Below are positions 1 through 12,500 of a DNA stretch of 25,179 nt, piece after piece. Numbering within the stretch: position 1 is the stretch's first letter; each line of letters begins with the position of its first letter. A model generated the notes under the pieces. It saw only the letters and a list, made by a program, of their open reading frames with translations, was not told the origin of the DNA and searched no databases. Source of the DNA: Cephalothrix spiralis (Eukaryota > Nemertea > Palaeonemertea > Archinemertea > Cephalotrichidae); the NCBI GenBank assembly GCA_032353305.1, contig JAUCNG010111102.1:13109-38287 (forward strand). The letters are read 5' to 3'. Position numbers and translations under genes: made by a program.

Positions 1-377
1 TTTTGCGTTGCATTGTGGGTAATAAAATGGGAACATTCTAAAATGAAATCAAAAATGGGAACAGAATTTTCGCAATGCAGCCATGTTGTACATGTAATGT
101 ATAAGAAATAGATTAATCATTTAGTTTGGTTTCTGTCATTACTATAATATCATTGGTAGCATGAATGCATTGCAAAACCGGAGCTTAGCTGATACGGCAG
201 CATCTGTCCATCACCTCGAAGGATATAGCTCTGCATGCTTAATCTTTTACTGGTCTTTTTGGGTTCATCCACGGAACGGCTTGACCAACGGCTAACACAA
301 TGCTGTAGTGCAACGACTCCGTGTGTTCTTCCACCCAGCAGCTGACCACCATTTCTACATTTCTTACTTGTTTTCAG
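1..377 (+). other. Intron upstream of exon 1 (3' part only)
   Basis: No exon of the Cav2 gene is visible here; the preceding S4 exon lies outside the window. Bases 165-350 are richer in GC than their surroundings and keep an open minus-strand frame of 79 codons that runs into the edge of exon 1. I do not recognise the product and treat it as chance or a decayed insertion. The last bases, ending ttttcag, form the exon 1 acceptor. Confidence 0.6.
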
Positions 378-538
378 GCGGTCTTTCAATGTCTGATTAA
401 CTCAGTGAAGAACGTGTTGAATATTATGATTGTGTACATGTTATTTCAATTCATATTTGCGGTGATTGCAGTACAGCTATTTGAAGGAAAGTTCTTTTAT
501 TGTACGGATCTGTCAAAAGATACCGAGGATCAGTGTCA
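378..538 (+). CDS. Cav2: Cav2 exon 1: domain III S5 and start of the III pore loop
   Basis: This exon encodes residues 1-53 of the visible protein plus two bases of codon 54. It starts in phase 0 after ttttcag and ends before GTAAGT (539-544). The start [15 protein letters not shown] is the end of the III S4-S5 linker and the beginning of S5. [19 protein letters not shown] is the S5 helix, and [18 protein letters not shown] opens the extracellular turret with two cysteines. In vertebrate Cav2 the same position begins at the alanine of KAVFDC. Frame is also open for some bases upstream, giving an apparent ATG at 321, but this lies in the intron before the acceptor. The preceding S4 exon is outside the window. 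Confidence 0.95.
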
Positions 539-3500
539 GTAAGTCACAGCTATTAATCGCTATCGAAAGCTATGAGAAATGACCATGCGACCCCTTAAAG
601 TAGATCTTGGATAGCCCTGGCCATGCAGATTATCCACTGGATCCTCTTTACATGTGTTAGCTATTCGCTATACGTTTTAAATGTAACCTTAAATATACCC
701 AACTTTCGATAATTTTAATGAAAATTCCTTACATTAATCCTTAAACACTGCTTGAAAGTTATCTACAAATGAGTGTGATTCTTTGCCAGATCATTTCCGG
801 TAACTATCTCATTGATGTGTTCCGTTTGCCCTCGTTCTGATTTTGTAATTGAATGTGTTTGATTCTATCATAACCCTGATTTGATATTATTTTAGATATA
901 GGGACTCATAAATTCTAGGATGCGCAATATTCAACACTGTTCGAGACTCATTGCGGTAAAACTGTACCTATACAACTTATCTAATCATTGACCAATTAGG
1001 TCTAAGAAATTAGAACGCCATCTTGATTTAATTAGAGAACAACGATCACAAATCCAAAATTCGAATGAATTTACATGATAAAGCTTTGCCTCGTAATTTG
1101 GAATAAATTTCTCGTAAGAATAAAGGTCTTCATAAGAAACATTGGGCCATTATTATTTTCTGTGAACTATGAACGTCTGGATCGCCGGGCCCACTTAAGA
1201 AGGCATTTTATAGCCTGATTTCGGTTTTTCATAGTCACTAAGAAAATAAGTGTTTCTTATGGAGTCACTAAGAAAGTGAGTGTTTCTTATGGAGTCACTA
1301 GAAAAATAAATTTTTCTTATGGTGTCATCTATTCTTACACGAAATCTACTTCAAATTACCAAGTATTGCTTTATCATGGAAATTCATTTGAATTTTTGTT
1401 TTCTAACCGTTGTTAATTCATTACATCTTCAAAATGGCGACCTAATTCCTTAGACTTAATTGGTCTATGGTTAGACTATTATACAACTTCTTAACCTCTA
1501 CTATTATTCTACTACTGTAGATTGCGATATAATAGCCTATGAAATAAGTTTGAAAACAATCAGGAAATAACGCGGGTGGATGAAATATGTGTTTCTTTTA
1601 GGCGTACTTAGTGAATTTCTTATTCGTCTGAAATTCGCCTGAAACCCAAAATATTATTTGAACGATAATAAACGGCATTTTCAACTAATTTAATTACAAG
1701 CAAATATATAATTAAATGAAAGATGATATTTCAATATAATATTTTGGGTTTTTTATTTACTAGTTGATATATGTTAGAAATATGATCTTAAAATTCCATA
1801 AATATGGAATTTTGAGCATAAATTCTGAACGGTAGAAAATCTCCTTTTCACTCTATTTGTTTTAGAGCTTCTAGTTTAAATTGAAGCCTATTATATATAT
1901 ATATGAATACTAACAAATTCTAAAATGCATTGTATATGAACAGTGCATTAAATATATGTAAACCCTTGTACAGTGTTAGTTATCTGAGTAAATCCTGATG
2001 TAGTTTAGTCTAATGTAGTCAAACGTTCGTAGTACGTTCGTAGTTTCTTGTCTTATCTTGGTATAAGAATATTAATATCATCATAAGTATTTTAGGGTGG
2101 GTGCCGCGATGCACATATATTTTTTTTAATTTCCACTTATCTTTGTCAGAAATACCTCATTTGCACCTCAGCTCAATTGCTTTTACGTACTTTCATCTCT
2201 TTATCGGTCAGTTAATGCAATTGGAAAGAATGCAATGAGCTCAGATATAGCACTTTTAGTACTGGACAAGGTGACACTCGCCTGGGAGCATTTTAGATTA
2301 TTTTATCCTCACCTTCATTTATCCATAACCTTATGTGTTAGCCTATATATTCATTTATTCTTTTTATCTTAGATTTATTATATGAAGCCTTTAGGAACGA
2401 AGCATGATAACTGATAAGTCCATATGAAATTAACGGTGTTAAGTTTAATGGATTTTATACTGACTTATCACATGATAAGTTATATCATGTGATAAGTCCA
2501 ATAAATGTTCCATTAACTTATCATGTTATAAGTCCATTAATTTTCTATTGACTTATCATGTTCCGTTCCCAAAGGCTTCATATATTCCTTCATCTTAGAC
2601 ATATATTTATGATTATAAATTTAAACTTCCTTGCTTGTAGAATGTTAAAATTCACCCCCTTATCTCATCTTTATGTCGGGCTACGATTTTAATTATTTTT
2701 ATCTCTGTTTTATTCTTATTTGACCCTCTCTTAGTTATAATATTAATTTATAAACACTCTGTAATTAAATCAGGTAATCTAAAACTCAGTATGAACTTGA
2801 TTCAGTTGGGTGCATGTTGGCTAAACTCTGACCTGCAGCGCTGATGCATCGTATAAAAGGATCTGCAAACTATGCATGTATATTCTTCTAATTTGGAGAC
2901 TAGTACCCAACTTTAATGTGGTATAATTTTTTGATTATTCACGACTTTATTCAAACTTATTTAATTTGTAAGAGAATAAAAATTTAAGTTAATAGTTACT
3001 TTTGCTATTTTGTATATTTAATGTTCTTTGTATTACAGAAGTCATCAAATTCGTTATTTCTTTTAGGGGCTCTTACTTTGTATATGAAGATGGAAGTAAT
3101 ACGCCTAAGGTGGAGAAGAGAAAATGGGACAGGCAGCAATTTTGCTATGACAACGTTGGATATGCCTTACTAACATTATTTACCGTCACAACCGGTGAAG
3201 GATGGCCAAAGTAAGTATGGGGGAAATTTTTTTGAAGGGGTAACTTGCCCATTTTTCAAGGTAGGGTGAATCTTCGACTAAAATGACGTTAATTAATCGA
3301 TTTATCACATCATAAGTTGATGGAACATATATTAGACTTATCACATGATTAGTTAGTATAAAATCCATTGAACTTATCACCGTTAATTCAATAGAAACAC
3401 ATGTATAACCTCAGATCAATGGACAAAATGACAAATCTGATGACGTAACATATTGTGTCATGAATTTGATAATTGATCATAAGCATTGAAATCAGTTCAA

Positions 3501-6500
3501 TTAAAGGGAATATCTATTGGGCTCACCAGACTGTATATTTACTTTGGGTGAGTAAATATTCGTAGATAGGTACTGCGTTCGGCAGTCTAGATCGTTGTCA
3601 AAAATGGCTAATTAGACCCATGGAATTAATATTCTGCTAACAGTTTGTGTATAAGGGAGGTTCAACACCGAGGCATTGTTATTGACATTACAATGCAATG
3701 GATTTCTTTTTATTGTTATGTTAACAAATGATTTCGATGGATGTTCATTTGCTGTTGTATTTTCTGACAAATAACCGCTTTAGTATGTTATAATATATGA
3801 AAGTTCATATCTTTAATAAATATGCCTTACTTTTCAGTGTTCTCCAAAATTCCATGGATGCCACAACAAAAGACCATGGTCCATCGCCAAGTTATCATAT
3901 GGAGATGGCTATTTTCTACGTAGTATTTTTCATCGTCTTTCCATTTTTCTTTGTAAATATATTCGTTGCCTTAATTATCATCACTTTCCAAGAGCAAGGA
4001 GAAAATGAACTTGTAGATCAGGATTTAGATAAAAACCAAGTAAGATTTATTGAACAATATATTACTCTTTTTAAATTTTCCTTTATATTAGTTTGTTTAT
4101 ATAATATACGGTTATTTCTATAGTAAATATTAATCCGGTAAGAATTTTGATTTATATGTGGAATCCACTAAGAATTTAGCCAGAACCCAGTGGAATTCGT
4201 CCAGAATCAGGGGGAATCCTGTTTCCTTTCTGGGATGATCCGTCTCTCGTTTCTTAAATTTAATTAATTATTCATAATTTGATTATCTGATGTGTAATTC
4301 TATTTTACTCAATTTCAGAAACAATGTATAGATTTTGTAATTAATGCAAGACCACTGTGCCGGTATATGCCAAAAAATAAGGATTCCTTAAAATATCGTA
4401 TTTGGAGGCTAGTAGTCTCTACCCCATTTGAGTATTTCATTATGACAATGATTGCACTCAACACATTAATCTTAATGATGAAGGTAAGCTTAATTATGTT
4501 TTTCTTTTTTATCCACCCACTGAATAGCCTTCCATGGACTCTTGATCACTATTCCAATCATATTTCTAAAGACTCAACATCTCTTCTAATGTCTCTACGT
4601 CTCAATAGAATATGGAAAAATATTCTAAATTAATTTTCCAATTTCTTATAATCATAATAATTAGGATTTGGATAAAATGATCATACCCCATAGGTCTCTG
4701 TGGAAAAATTTTAGTTTGAAACATTATAAGTTTTAGACTGTTTTGACATTTCTTCAACCTTATATAACTTGTCAAGCTATTATGAAAGTTTCCATACTCT
4801 ACTATGGTACTTAATACTTTCCATCCAGACTATTGAAGATATAATAATGCTATCAGTGTTTATCCAAAGTGTAATAGATTTCGGAACCTCAGACTTATTT
4901 TCAACTTTTATAGTCTCTAGAAAGTATTCTACTATTTTGTACATGACTATACATGTATAGTCATTAGAAATTTATCTTAGAATATATCTCCATTGTTTGT
5001 AGAGACGTAGTGTCATTAAAAATTATCTTAGAATATATTTCAATATTCAGTAGAAATGTTGAGTCATAACAAATATGAACGGAAAAGTGATCTAGGGTAT
5101 ATATTGAAAAGTTTTTTTATAAAGAATGAGGTTGAATTGAAAAAAATATCATGAATTAAATTTCAATTCAAGTTAACATTGAAATACCACATTTCTACCG
5201 TCGTCATTGATATTCTTTATATTTAATTATAATTTAATTCGTTGCTAATAACATATCAATTCGTTGCTAAAGATTAGTGTTATATAACGATATATAAAAT
5301 AAAAGAATTCAACCTCATCATTAAACTTTAATCAGATTAAAATATTACTGTACGGGGAGGCGTGCAGTTCGATGTTAATTACGAGTAATTCAGATCGAAC
5401 TACACAATTGACTGTACAGTACTATATTGTTTAAAGAGCGATGCCTCCCCCGTTGATTTCGATCTCCCGCGATGCAGTTATATCACGTGTTCCTTAATGT
5501 CACTGATCGAATTCAACGGACGAGTTCTCGTCTCGTAATAATGAATATTAATGTAAGGTATGAATTGTTTAGTTGGATTTGAATTACTCGAAATTTTCTT
5601 GTAATTCACATCGAACTGCACGATTAACAGTACAGTAATATTGTATAAGCAATGCTTCGTATCCTGAAATATTTGAGATGTGAACAGAGATAATAAAACT
5701 AGTAGAATTCATCAATTAGACCAAAATTATATTCACTAATTATAACGCATGTTAAAGAACCACTTTTACAGAAATCTCGAATGAATTAAAGGCAAACGTG
5801 TCTTAAAAGGGTTACGGCACGAGTAATTTCTATATGGCCCGAATCGAAGGCTAGAGCCATTTTGAAATTAACGAGATTCATACGTTGTCCGATTTTCAGG
5901 TCATAAGTTAATGTTATGATATTAACATCGATTATGAATATAAATAAGTCATTTAATGAATTATTAAATTTGTAATTATAACTTTGTTAGCTATTTTTGC
6001 TAATTTTATTGAAATTTAATGAACTGAATTCTTCTCATTTTGATATCTCTTGTCACAAATGTTATATGCTACAATATTACAGTAGAAATTCGTTTGCCCC
6101 TGAAATAAGGAATAGTCTTCAAACCGGTATAGCAAATGATACATTTGTACTTGTGTAATGACATTGACACGAATATAGCGAGAGGTGGAGGGAAAGGGTT
6201 TTTTTATGCAGGTAGCTGATAAATAAATATGCTTAATGAGAATTGCATATAAAACCAAATATTAAGTGTTATTAGGTTCTCTCTTTTATATTGAATCAAT
6301 GAGTAGTTATAGGGTTTTACTTCAGACCAGTTTCAAAAGGGACAAAATGCGTAGTCAATTACGTCACAGAATTTTCTCGCGGGTCGTAAGTGTCAACATG
6401 TTAACACTAACGACCCGCGAGAAAGTTTTGTGACGTAGTACCACGTGACAGGAAAATTCCGTGATGTACTTGACAACCCATTTTGTTCCTTTTGATTTCT

Positions 6501-9500
6501 TCCCAAAGTAAAAGCATGTAACTACTTTAATGCAATTAAAATTTATTAAATAATATATTGAGTTCGAATTAGGTTGAACCTACTATCACTAAATGTAATG
6601 CTGTGCGGTTTTTGCCTTGGCCTTGGTGGCTGTTATAAGCTAAAATTCATTGAAATTATAGGTGTGAAATGGGTTAGCTTATTGTATATATAGCTTAAAG
6701 TATAATTTGAAAAATGCTTGCCAGCATGCAATTCTAAAATATACAAACCTTAGGTCAGGTCTATCTAATTACATCCATCAGCATATATTGAAAACTTAAG
6801 TTTATTTTTTTACCTTATAAACAAAAAGTACAGTTTGGCCTTGTCTTAAGAGTTTCTGAAATATTAAGCTTATAGTCTACGAAAGGGGCATTCAATATTA
6901 ACGTTTTCAGCTTGCTACGGCTCGGTGAATACGATTCGCAAGGCAGCGTAAGTCAATTTTTTCTTCTTCTTCATTTTGAACTTATCCAGTTTACAGTTCA
7001 TTTCTCAGAATTCATAGCTCAAGAATTTTTTTAAATCTTTGAAATTGACTGTATACTAGATAGTTTGACAATGAAAAAAAGATTAAGTGAGCTACATTGC
7101 TACTTAAAATCACTGAGCCATAGCGTTAACGTCATTTACTTCATGGGATGCTCCAGTTTTGTCAAAAGGGATGGTTTTAGCGAAGCACTTTTTGTAACAA
7201 TTAGGTAGTCCATAGTGCGCATTACACATAGTCCACGGTTTTAGTCCACGGTTGTTTTTCCCTGTCCTCTCGATACGCGAGTGCACTCCACTAACCCTGG
7301 TCACCAAAATGAATCATGAACACTGATTGAAACTGTAGTTAAATGGGTAGTAATTCTAACATTGACCTCCCAAATGTACATCCTGAACGTTCCCAAATGT
7401 TGTCAACCTACAGTATTGTACCGTTATATTGTAAGCGAATGGGATACATAATGACGTAGACGAACAATATTTTGATAAAATTATTTAAAATATTGATGTC
7501 TTAAGCCAAGTGCTATTCCAGTACTATTCAAAATATTCGTCATTCTGTATTTGTCATGAGCTAAACCAGTCAGTTCTATGGTATAGTAGTAGATATTTTT
7601 TAAACACTGTTAATACTTTATGCTACGATTTTTTACAGTTAAAAGCGTTACCAGCCTTTATTGTAAAAAATATTGTCAGCCTTTACTATAAAAGAAAATT
7701 ATTAACATGATGTTTCCTGAAACATCAAATCTGTTAAGTTCCAGTGCATGTCAACTATGTTGTAATTTTGTTTAATATACATCAGAGTTATAGTAGCAAT
7801 TGTCTGTAACGTTGCAAACAATATTTGAGCACGTGACCATCCCTTTAATTTCGTAGATTAACAGGCCCTGTAACCTAAAAGCTTATAGATTTAACTATCA
7901 ATTTCCGCAAATTATTGAATTCTCTCGCTTCTATGTCATCTGTAAAATACGAATTATAAAAAATAACCAACTTTATCAAGTATTTATGTAAATTATCCAA
8001 CTTTATTAAGTATCTATGTAAAATACCCAATTTTATCAAGTATCGATGTAAATCATGAGTATTGAATTCATTACCAAGTTAATCAATGCAAAAAGATCCA
8101 TGTGTCATAATTATTTCCCCAAGTTTTAACTTACAGACTTACAGTGAAAATCTGTTTTTTTAAATAAGGGACATGTCTGCTGTATATCAGACTTAATACT
8201 AAAAATACATTCTTGTAAGCGTTTATCAAAAACTGCTAACAGCCTTTACAGTCAAAATATTGTTTTCAGTCTTTATGACTTTATATAAATTTTATTTGAT
8301 AATTATTGGTGAAAGGCGCTATAAAGTCTATGTGAAAAATACCTATCAATAAAACCTTTGCTGTAAAATATTGAATATAGAAATTATTAACTGTTGCCAA
8401 TGCGCACAGAAAAAATGTCTGATAACATAAAGACGTTTACCAGCCTTTTCCTTAAAAACTTGACTTTTAAAAAAATACTATGAACAAATGATACTATTAT
8501 AATTTTTTTCTGTATGTATCTATATCCTTTATATATATATATACAAAAAACACTTGGTGCTAAAACTTCTCTCATTCTTTTTACCTAATATATCTAATGC
8601 TGTATATTTATATAGTTTTCTGGCTCAAGCAACGAGTATATAAACGTTATGAAACATATGAATACATCCTTCACCGTATTATTCACTATTGAGGCCGTTC
8701 TGAAGCTAATGGCCTTTGGATTTAGGGTAAGGGGCAAAAATGATCGCTGATGTATCAACTTAGTGTTGATCGGTGTCAAAGCTTTTTATTGACAGTAGGA
8801 TATGCCGCATGTTTCGTGATTGTGAATGAAGCACTTCTAGTGCTGCGTCTGATGGAGGGTACTCTAATGATTCTCTTTTCAAAAACTCCATTAAGCCAAT
8901 TTCTATTTATATTATATTCTATAGTTTTATGGCTCAAACGATGCATATAGAAATGTAATGAAACACATGAATACCTCCTTCACCGTGTTATTCACGATAG
9001 AGGCCATTTTGAAGCTCATGGCTTTCGGATTTAGGGTAAGGGGTATTTTGAGTCCCTTGGGACACTGATCTCCCAAGTATCAGCAACCATGTCAGTTAAC
9101 TTTTAAAGACTCTGTGTGTCTTAGTTTGATGTTGCGTTAATTTGCTATTTCTTATCATTTTTAATGTACGTCAAAATAGGTTTATTAAAATCTAGAAATA
9201 TATTTAGCATATAAATTAGCAATGTGACATATTTTTTGTGTTACATGATATAAATTAGTAATGTGACATATATTTTTTGTGTCACATGATATAAATTAGT
9301 GATGTGGCATATTTTTTGTGTCACATGATAGATGACATGTGGCTAATACTTAAGTGATTAGATTTCCTTTGGCAATCAGACCAGCATTACGATGCACGTG
9401 TGTATATTGGTAAACTATATACATGTTACATTTAGATTAACAAATGCTTTATGTTTTTAGATCAATATTTTTGTTTATGTAATATCCCATGCTTTGCTTC

Positions 9501-12500
9501 AGCACGTTTTTTTGTTTACTCCCAATTCGCTGTTTTTTGTGTGATATCAAGTGTGTCAATGTCCACATGTGTCCATTTTTCATTTCATTTTCAGTGTTTT
9601 TACCCTGTCTTGTCCATAGTGCGCATGACATTTATGTGCATATTTATTTTTTATCAGTTCTACAGATCTACTGCACTATATAACGAGATCTTAAAAAACC
9701 TGAATACCACGTTTACTATCCTGTTTACCATTGAGGCCATTTTGAAGCTAATGGCCTTCGGAGTTAGGGTAAGGCGTTTGGATTTAATATCCAATTTGAT
9801 ATTTGTGTTTAAGGAATGATATAATCCATGATGATGTCTATTACATTTTGATTTATCATATTATGAATAACTTTCATTGGTTTGATAAATATTAACAAAT
9901 GTTACCAAGAAAGATTCAAACTTAGTCAATGATTGCCATCATATTGATGAATTCTCACTAAGCATAATTCCTCATATTCGCACTAAGCAGAAAATCGAAC
10001 CTAAATCTCCTATGAACTATTTTGAAACCTGGTAAGTGATAATATGTATACTTAGTAAATGAAAAATCAGACATAGGAAATGTCACAAATAAAAATGTAA
10101 TAATTGATGGAGACTTTAATGCTAATTCGTATCAATCAAGATACTCACTTATTATATGATACAATTTGACTATCGTGAAACTACTTTTCATTTTAATTAG
10201 CTATGACATCGTTATTGTTATTCTTGTCATTCTTCAAAACGATATCAAAATGGATGCATGTCCAAACCAAGAACATTTATGCTATGCTAGACTTGTTGCC
10301 GGTATCCGGTGATAGGGGTCTTCTGCTCGCGGCCTTGGTATTGGTGCACGGATAGTCCTCTCCCTTTGCGTTCTACTGAAATCTTGGTGGAAGCGTTTTC
10401 TCTCGTTTCTAATTTCCAGGTGGGTGAGCCGGGTTTGGGCTACCATCCACTGCCCTTCACTCACTTTTTGTTATGTATTAACCTTTGGTACATTTCCAGG
10501 ATTCCAGGCGCAAGAACTAATGAATGACTCGAATTAAATCTTAACCGATCTTTTTCTTTCTCTTCTTTTTTTTCCTCTCGCACGGTAATAGTTCGAAGTC
10601 AGGACTCCCAATGCTACAATGCAATTTTACATTAGTATACTTCAATATATGAATATAGCATTCACTGTCATGTTCACGGTCGAATCAGTACTGAAGATAT
10701 TGGCATTTGGACCCAAGGTTTGATCGGAATTAAATTTCCGTATGATTTACATGGAGATGACATGATATTAACATGAAATCATAAATTTAACATGTTCTCA
10801 TGTCATTTCATGTAAATATGTCATACATGGTCCGTGTCTGTAAATGCATGTGTTTCATACAATCCGATTTAAATCGGGACTTTCTTGCCGAATCAGAAAA
10901 TGGGAAATTTATAATGGTAACCTCATTAAGGGCATGCAGAATTATATTGACATGAATATTACCTCATGAAAATTTCCTATTTTCCTGCTTTCTGCATGTC
11001 TCTACTGCCATTGTGACCAATGTATGATTTCAGAACTCGAAAATAACCTGTAATGTAGAATTGATAGGTTGTTTATTATTTTTAACGTTAAAATGTATGA
11101 AAAATGTTTATAAAAAACTGTAAAAATGTTTTCTCTTCATTTTTGAATTCATATCAAATATTTAAAAACACCTATCAGCTCTAGAATTACATGTACATGT
11201 ATGTGAACAGCAATAACAATTTGATTATCTTAAATATTTTTTAAATGTCGATATAGGAAATGTCTCAAATAACACTGTAATAATTGATGGAGACTTTAAT
11301 TGCTATTTATTATCAATCAAGATCCACACTTAGTATTTAATTTTAAAAAAAATCTAATCTAGTACATGTTATTAACATGTAAAATGAATTAAAATAACAT
11401 TACTTCTTGGTTGTCCTGTCCCACCACTAGTCTGATATCCTTTATTTGAAACCCCATTTTCTTTTAGAAAATTAAATTGTGCTCGTTTTTTATATTCTAT
11501 AAGTAAAGCTCTTTTATTTTGAGAGTTCTGTCTTTAGGATTAGTACGATTTTGAGAGTATCTCTAAAATAATATGATTTAGAATATCTTTGGGAACACAT
11601 CCAAAATAATTTAATTCAATTCAATGATTTAATTTATAGTATATATATATAGAGCGATATTTTGAGATCACCTATAAAATTAATTTAAGTATTATCTTTA
11701 AAAAATTTAAATTGAGAATATTTATTTAGAGTGTTTTTTAATTAGAATATTTTGAGCATTTATAAAAAAATATTTAAGTGTAACTAAAATATTTTATTCA
11801 GGAAAATAATGTCATCAAAATCAAATTATTGTTGCTGTTTCGCTTATGAGCGTGCTGCATGTACACATTCGTCTCATTCAAAATTGGAACGCAGTTAGTA
11901 AAACCCAGGGAGCGATAATTTAGATATATTTCATCAAAATGAAATCTGATTTAAATAATCATTTTGAATGAAATTTTTGTCAGTGAATGCATATATAGTC
12001 ATTGAGCTGTTTGGTATGTGTTTTTGAACATTTTGTTTGTTTAAACTTAAATTTATTCATATTTGAAGAAATAGAACGTTCAAACCTCAACCAAATATCT
12101 CATAATTTGATAAAAATAATAAACGCGATATACAAAATTTCCGCGCAGGCGCCTTGGAGTTTGTTGACTGTATTCAAGATGTCCAATTTGAATTTCGTAT
12201 CGCCCTACGCTAATGTAGAAATGTCGGAATTTAAACTTTGGAAAGTTCTTTAGTTAAACTGTTGTTTGATGTCTTTTGTAATCATTTATTTATGTACTAA
12301 ATTTTGTTTCAGTTCATAAATTAAGTAAAGTATTACTAAAAAGTACTTCAGTACCTATGTATTAATGAAAAGTACTTATAATCTGATATTCAATGTAATA
12401 ATCTGATATTCATTGTAATAATCTGATATTCAATGGAATAATCTGATATTCAATGTAATAAGCTGATATTAACGTTTGCATTTCGTTTTGTAAACATGTA

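Larger units (their letters stand above)
539..3066 (+). other. Intron 1-2, filled with inverted-repeat elements
   Basis: No coding sequence is seen in this 2.5-kb intron. It contains a Mutator-like MITE (979-1479) with an internal 30-bp minisatellite, a small 110-bp inverted-repeat element (1642-1751) and a 206-bp foldback element (2379-2584). The rest is plain AT-rich sequence. Confidence 0.7.
4484..8615 (+). other. 4.1-kb intron before the exon 5 array
   Basis: I found no further copy of exon 5 and no other coding similarity. It contains two inverted-repeat elements (5341-5642, 6334-6494), a 30-bp minisatellite (7961-8050) and degenerate repeats of an agcctttattgt-like word around 7640-8460. 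A slightly GC-richer block at 7110-7310 is open on the minus strand for 65 codons with several cysteines. It resembles nothing I can name with confidence. Confidence 0.6.
9769..10591 (+). other. Intron between exons 5c and 5d
   Basis: It carries the first copy of a dispersed repeat with a possible endonuclease remnant (10073-10150) and a block of about 230 bp (10280-10510) that is much richer in GC than the rest of the intron. I see no further exon 5 copy. Confidence 0.6.

Noticed and set aside
150-389. 79-codon minus-strand open frame overlapping the exon 1 acceptor
   Set aside because: It overlaps the real plus-strand exon, has no recognisable family, and the GC-richer patch is enough to explain an open frame of this size.
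4040-4123. Exon 3 read-through to a stop at 4121
   Set aside because: Exon 3 ends at the conserved KNQ junction with a GTAAGA donor and continues in frame in exon 4.
7961-8050. Regular 30-bp repeats (also 1233-1322) as a CRISPR-like array
   Set aside because: The units are contiguous with no spacers, and the genome is eukaryotic; these are minisatellites.
9451-9657. Open frame running into exon 5c, suggesting a longer exon
   Set aside because: The upstream part has no Cav2 similarity. A good acceptor (tttatcag) lies exactly where homology starts, matching copies 5a and 5b.
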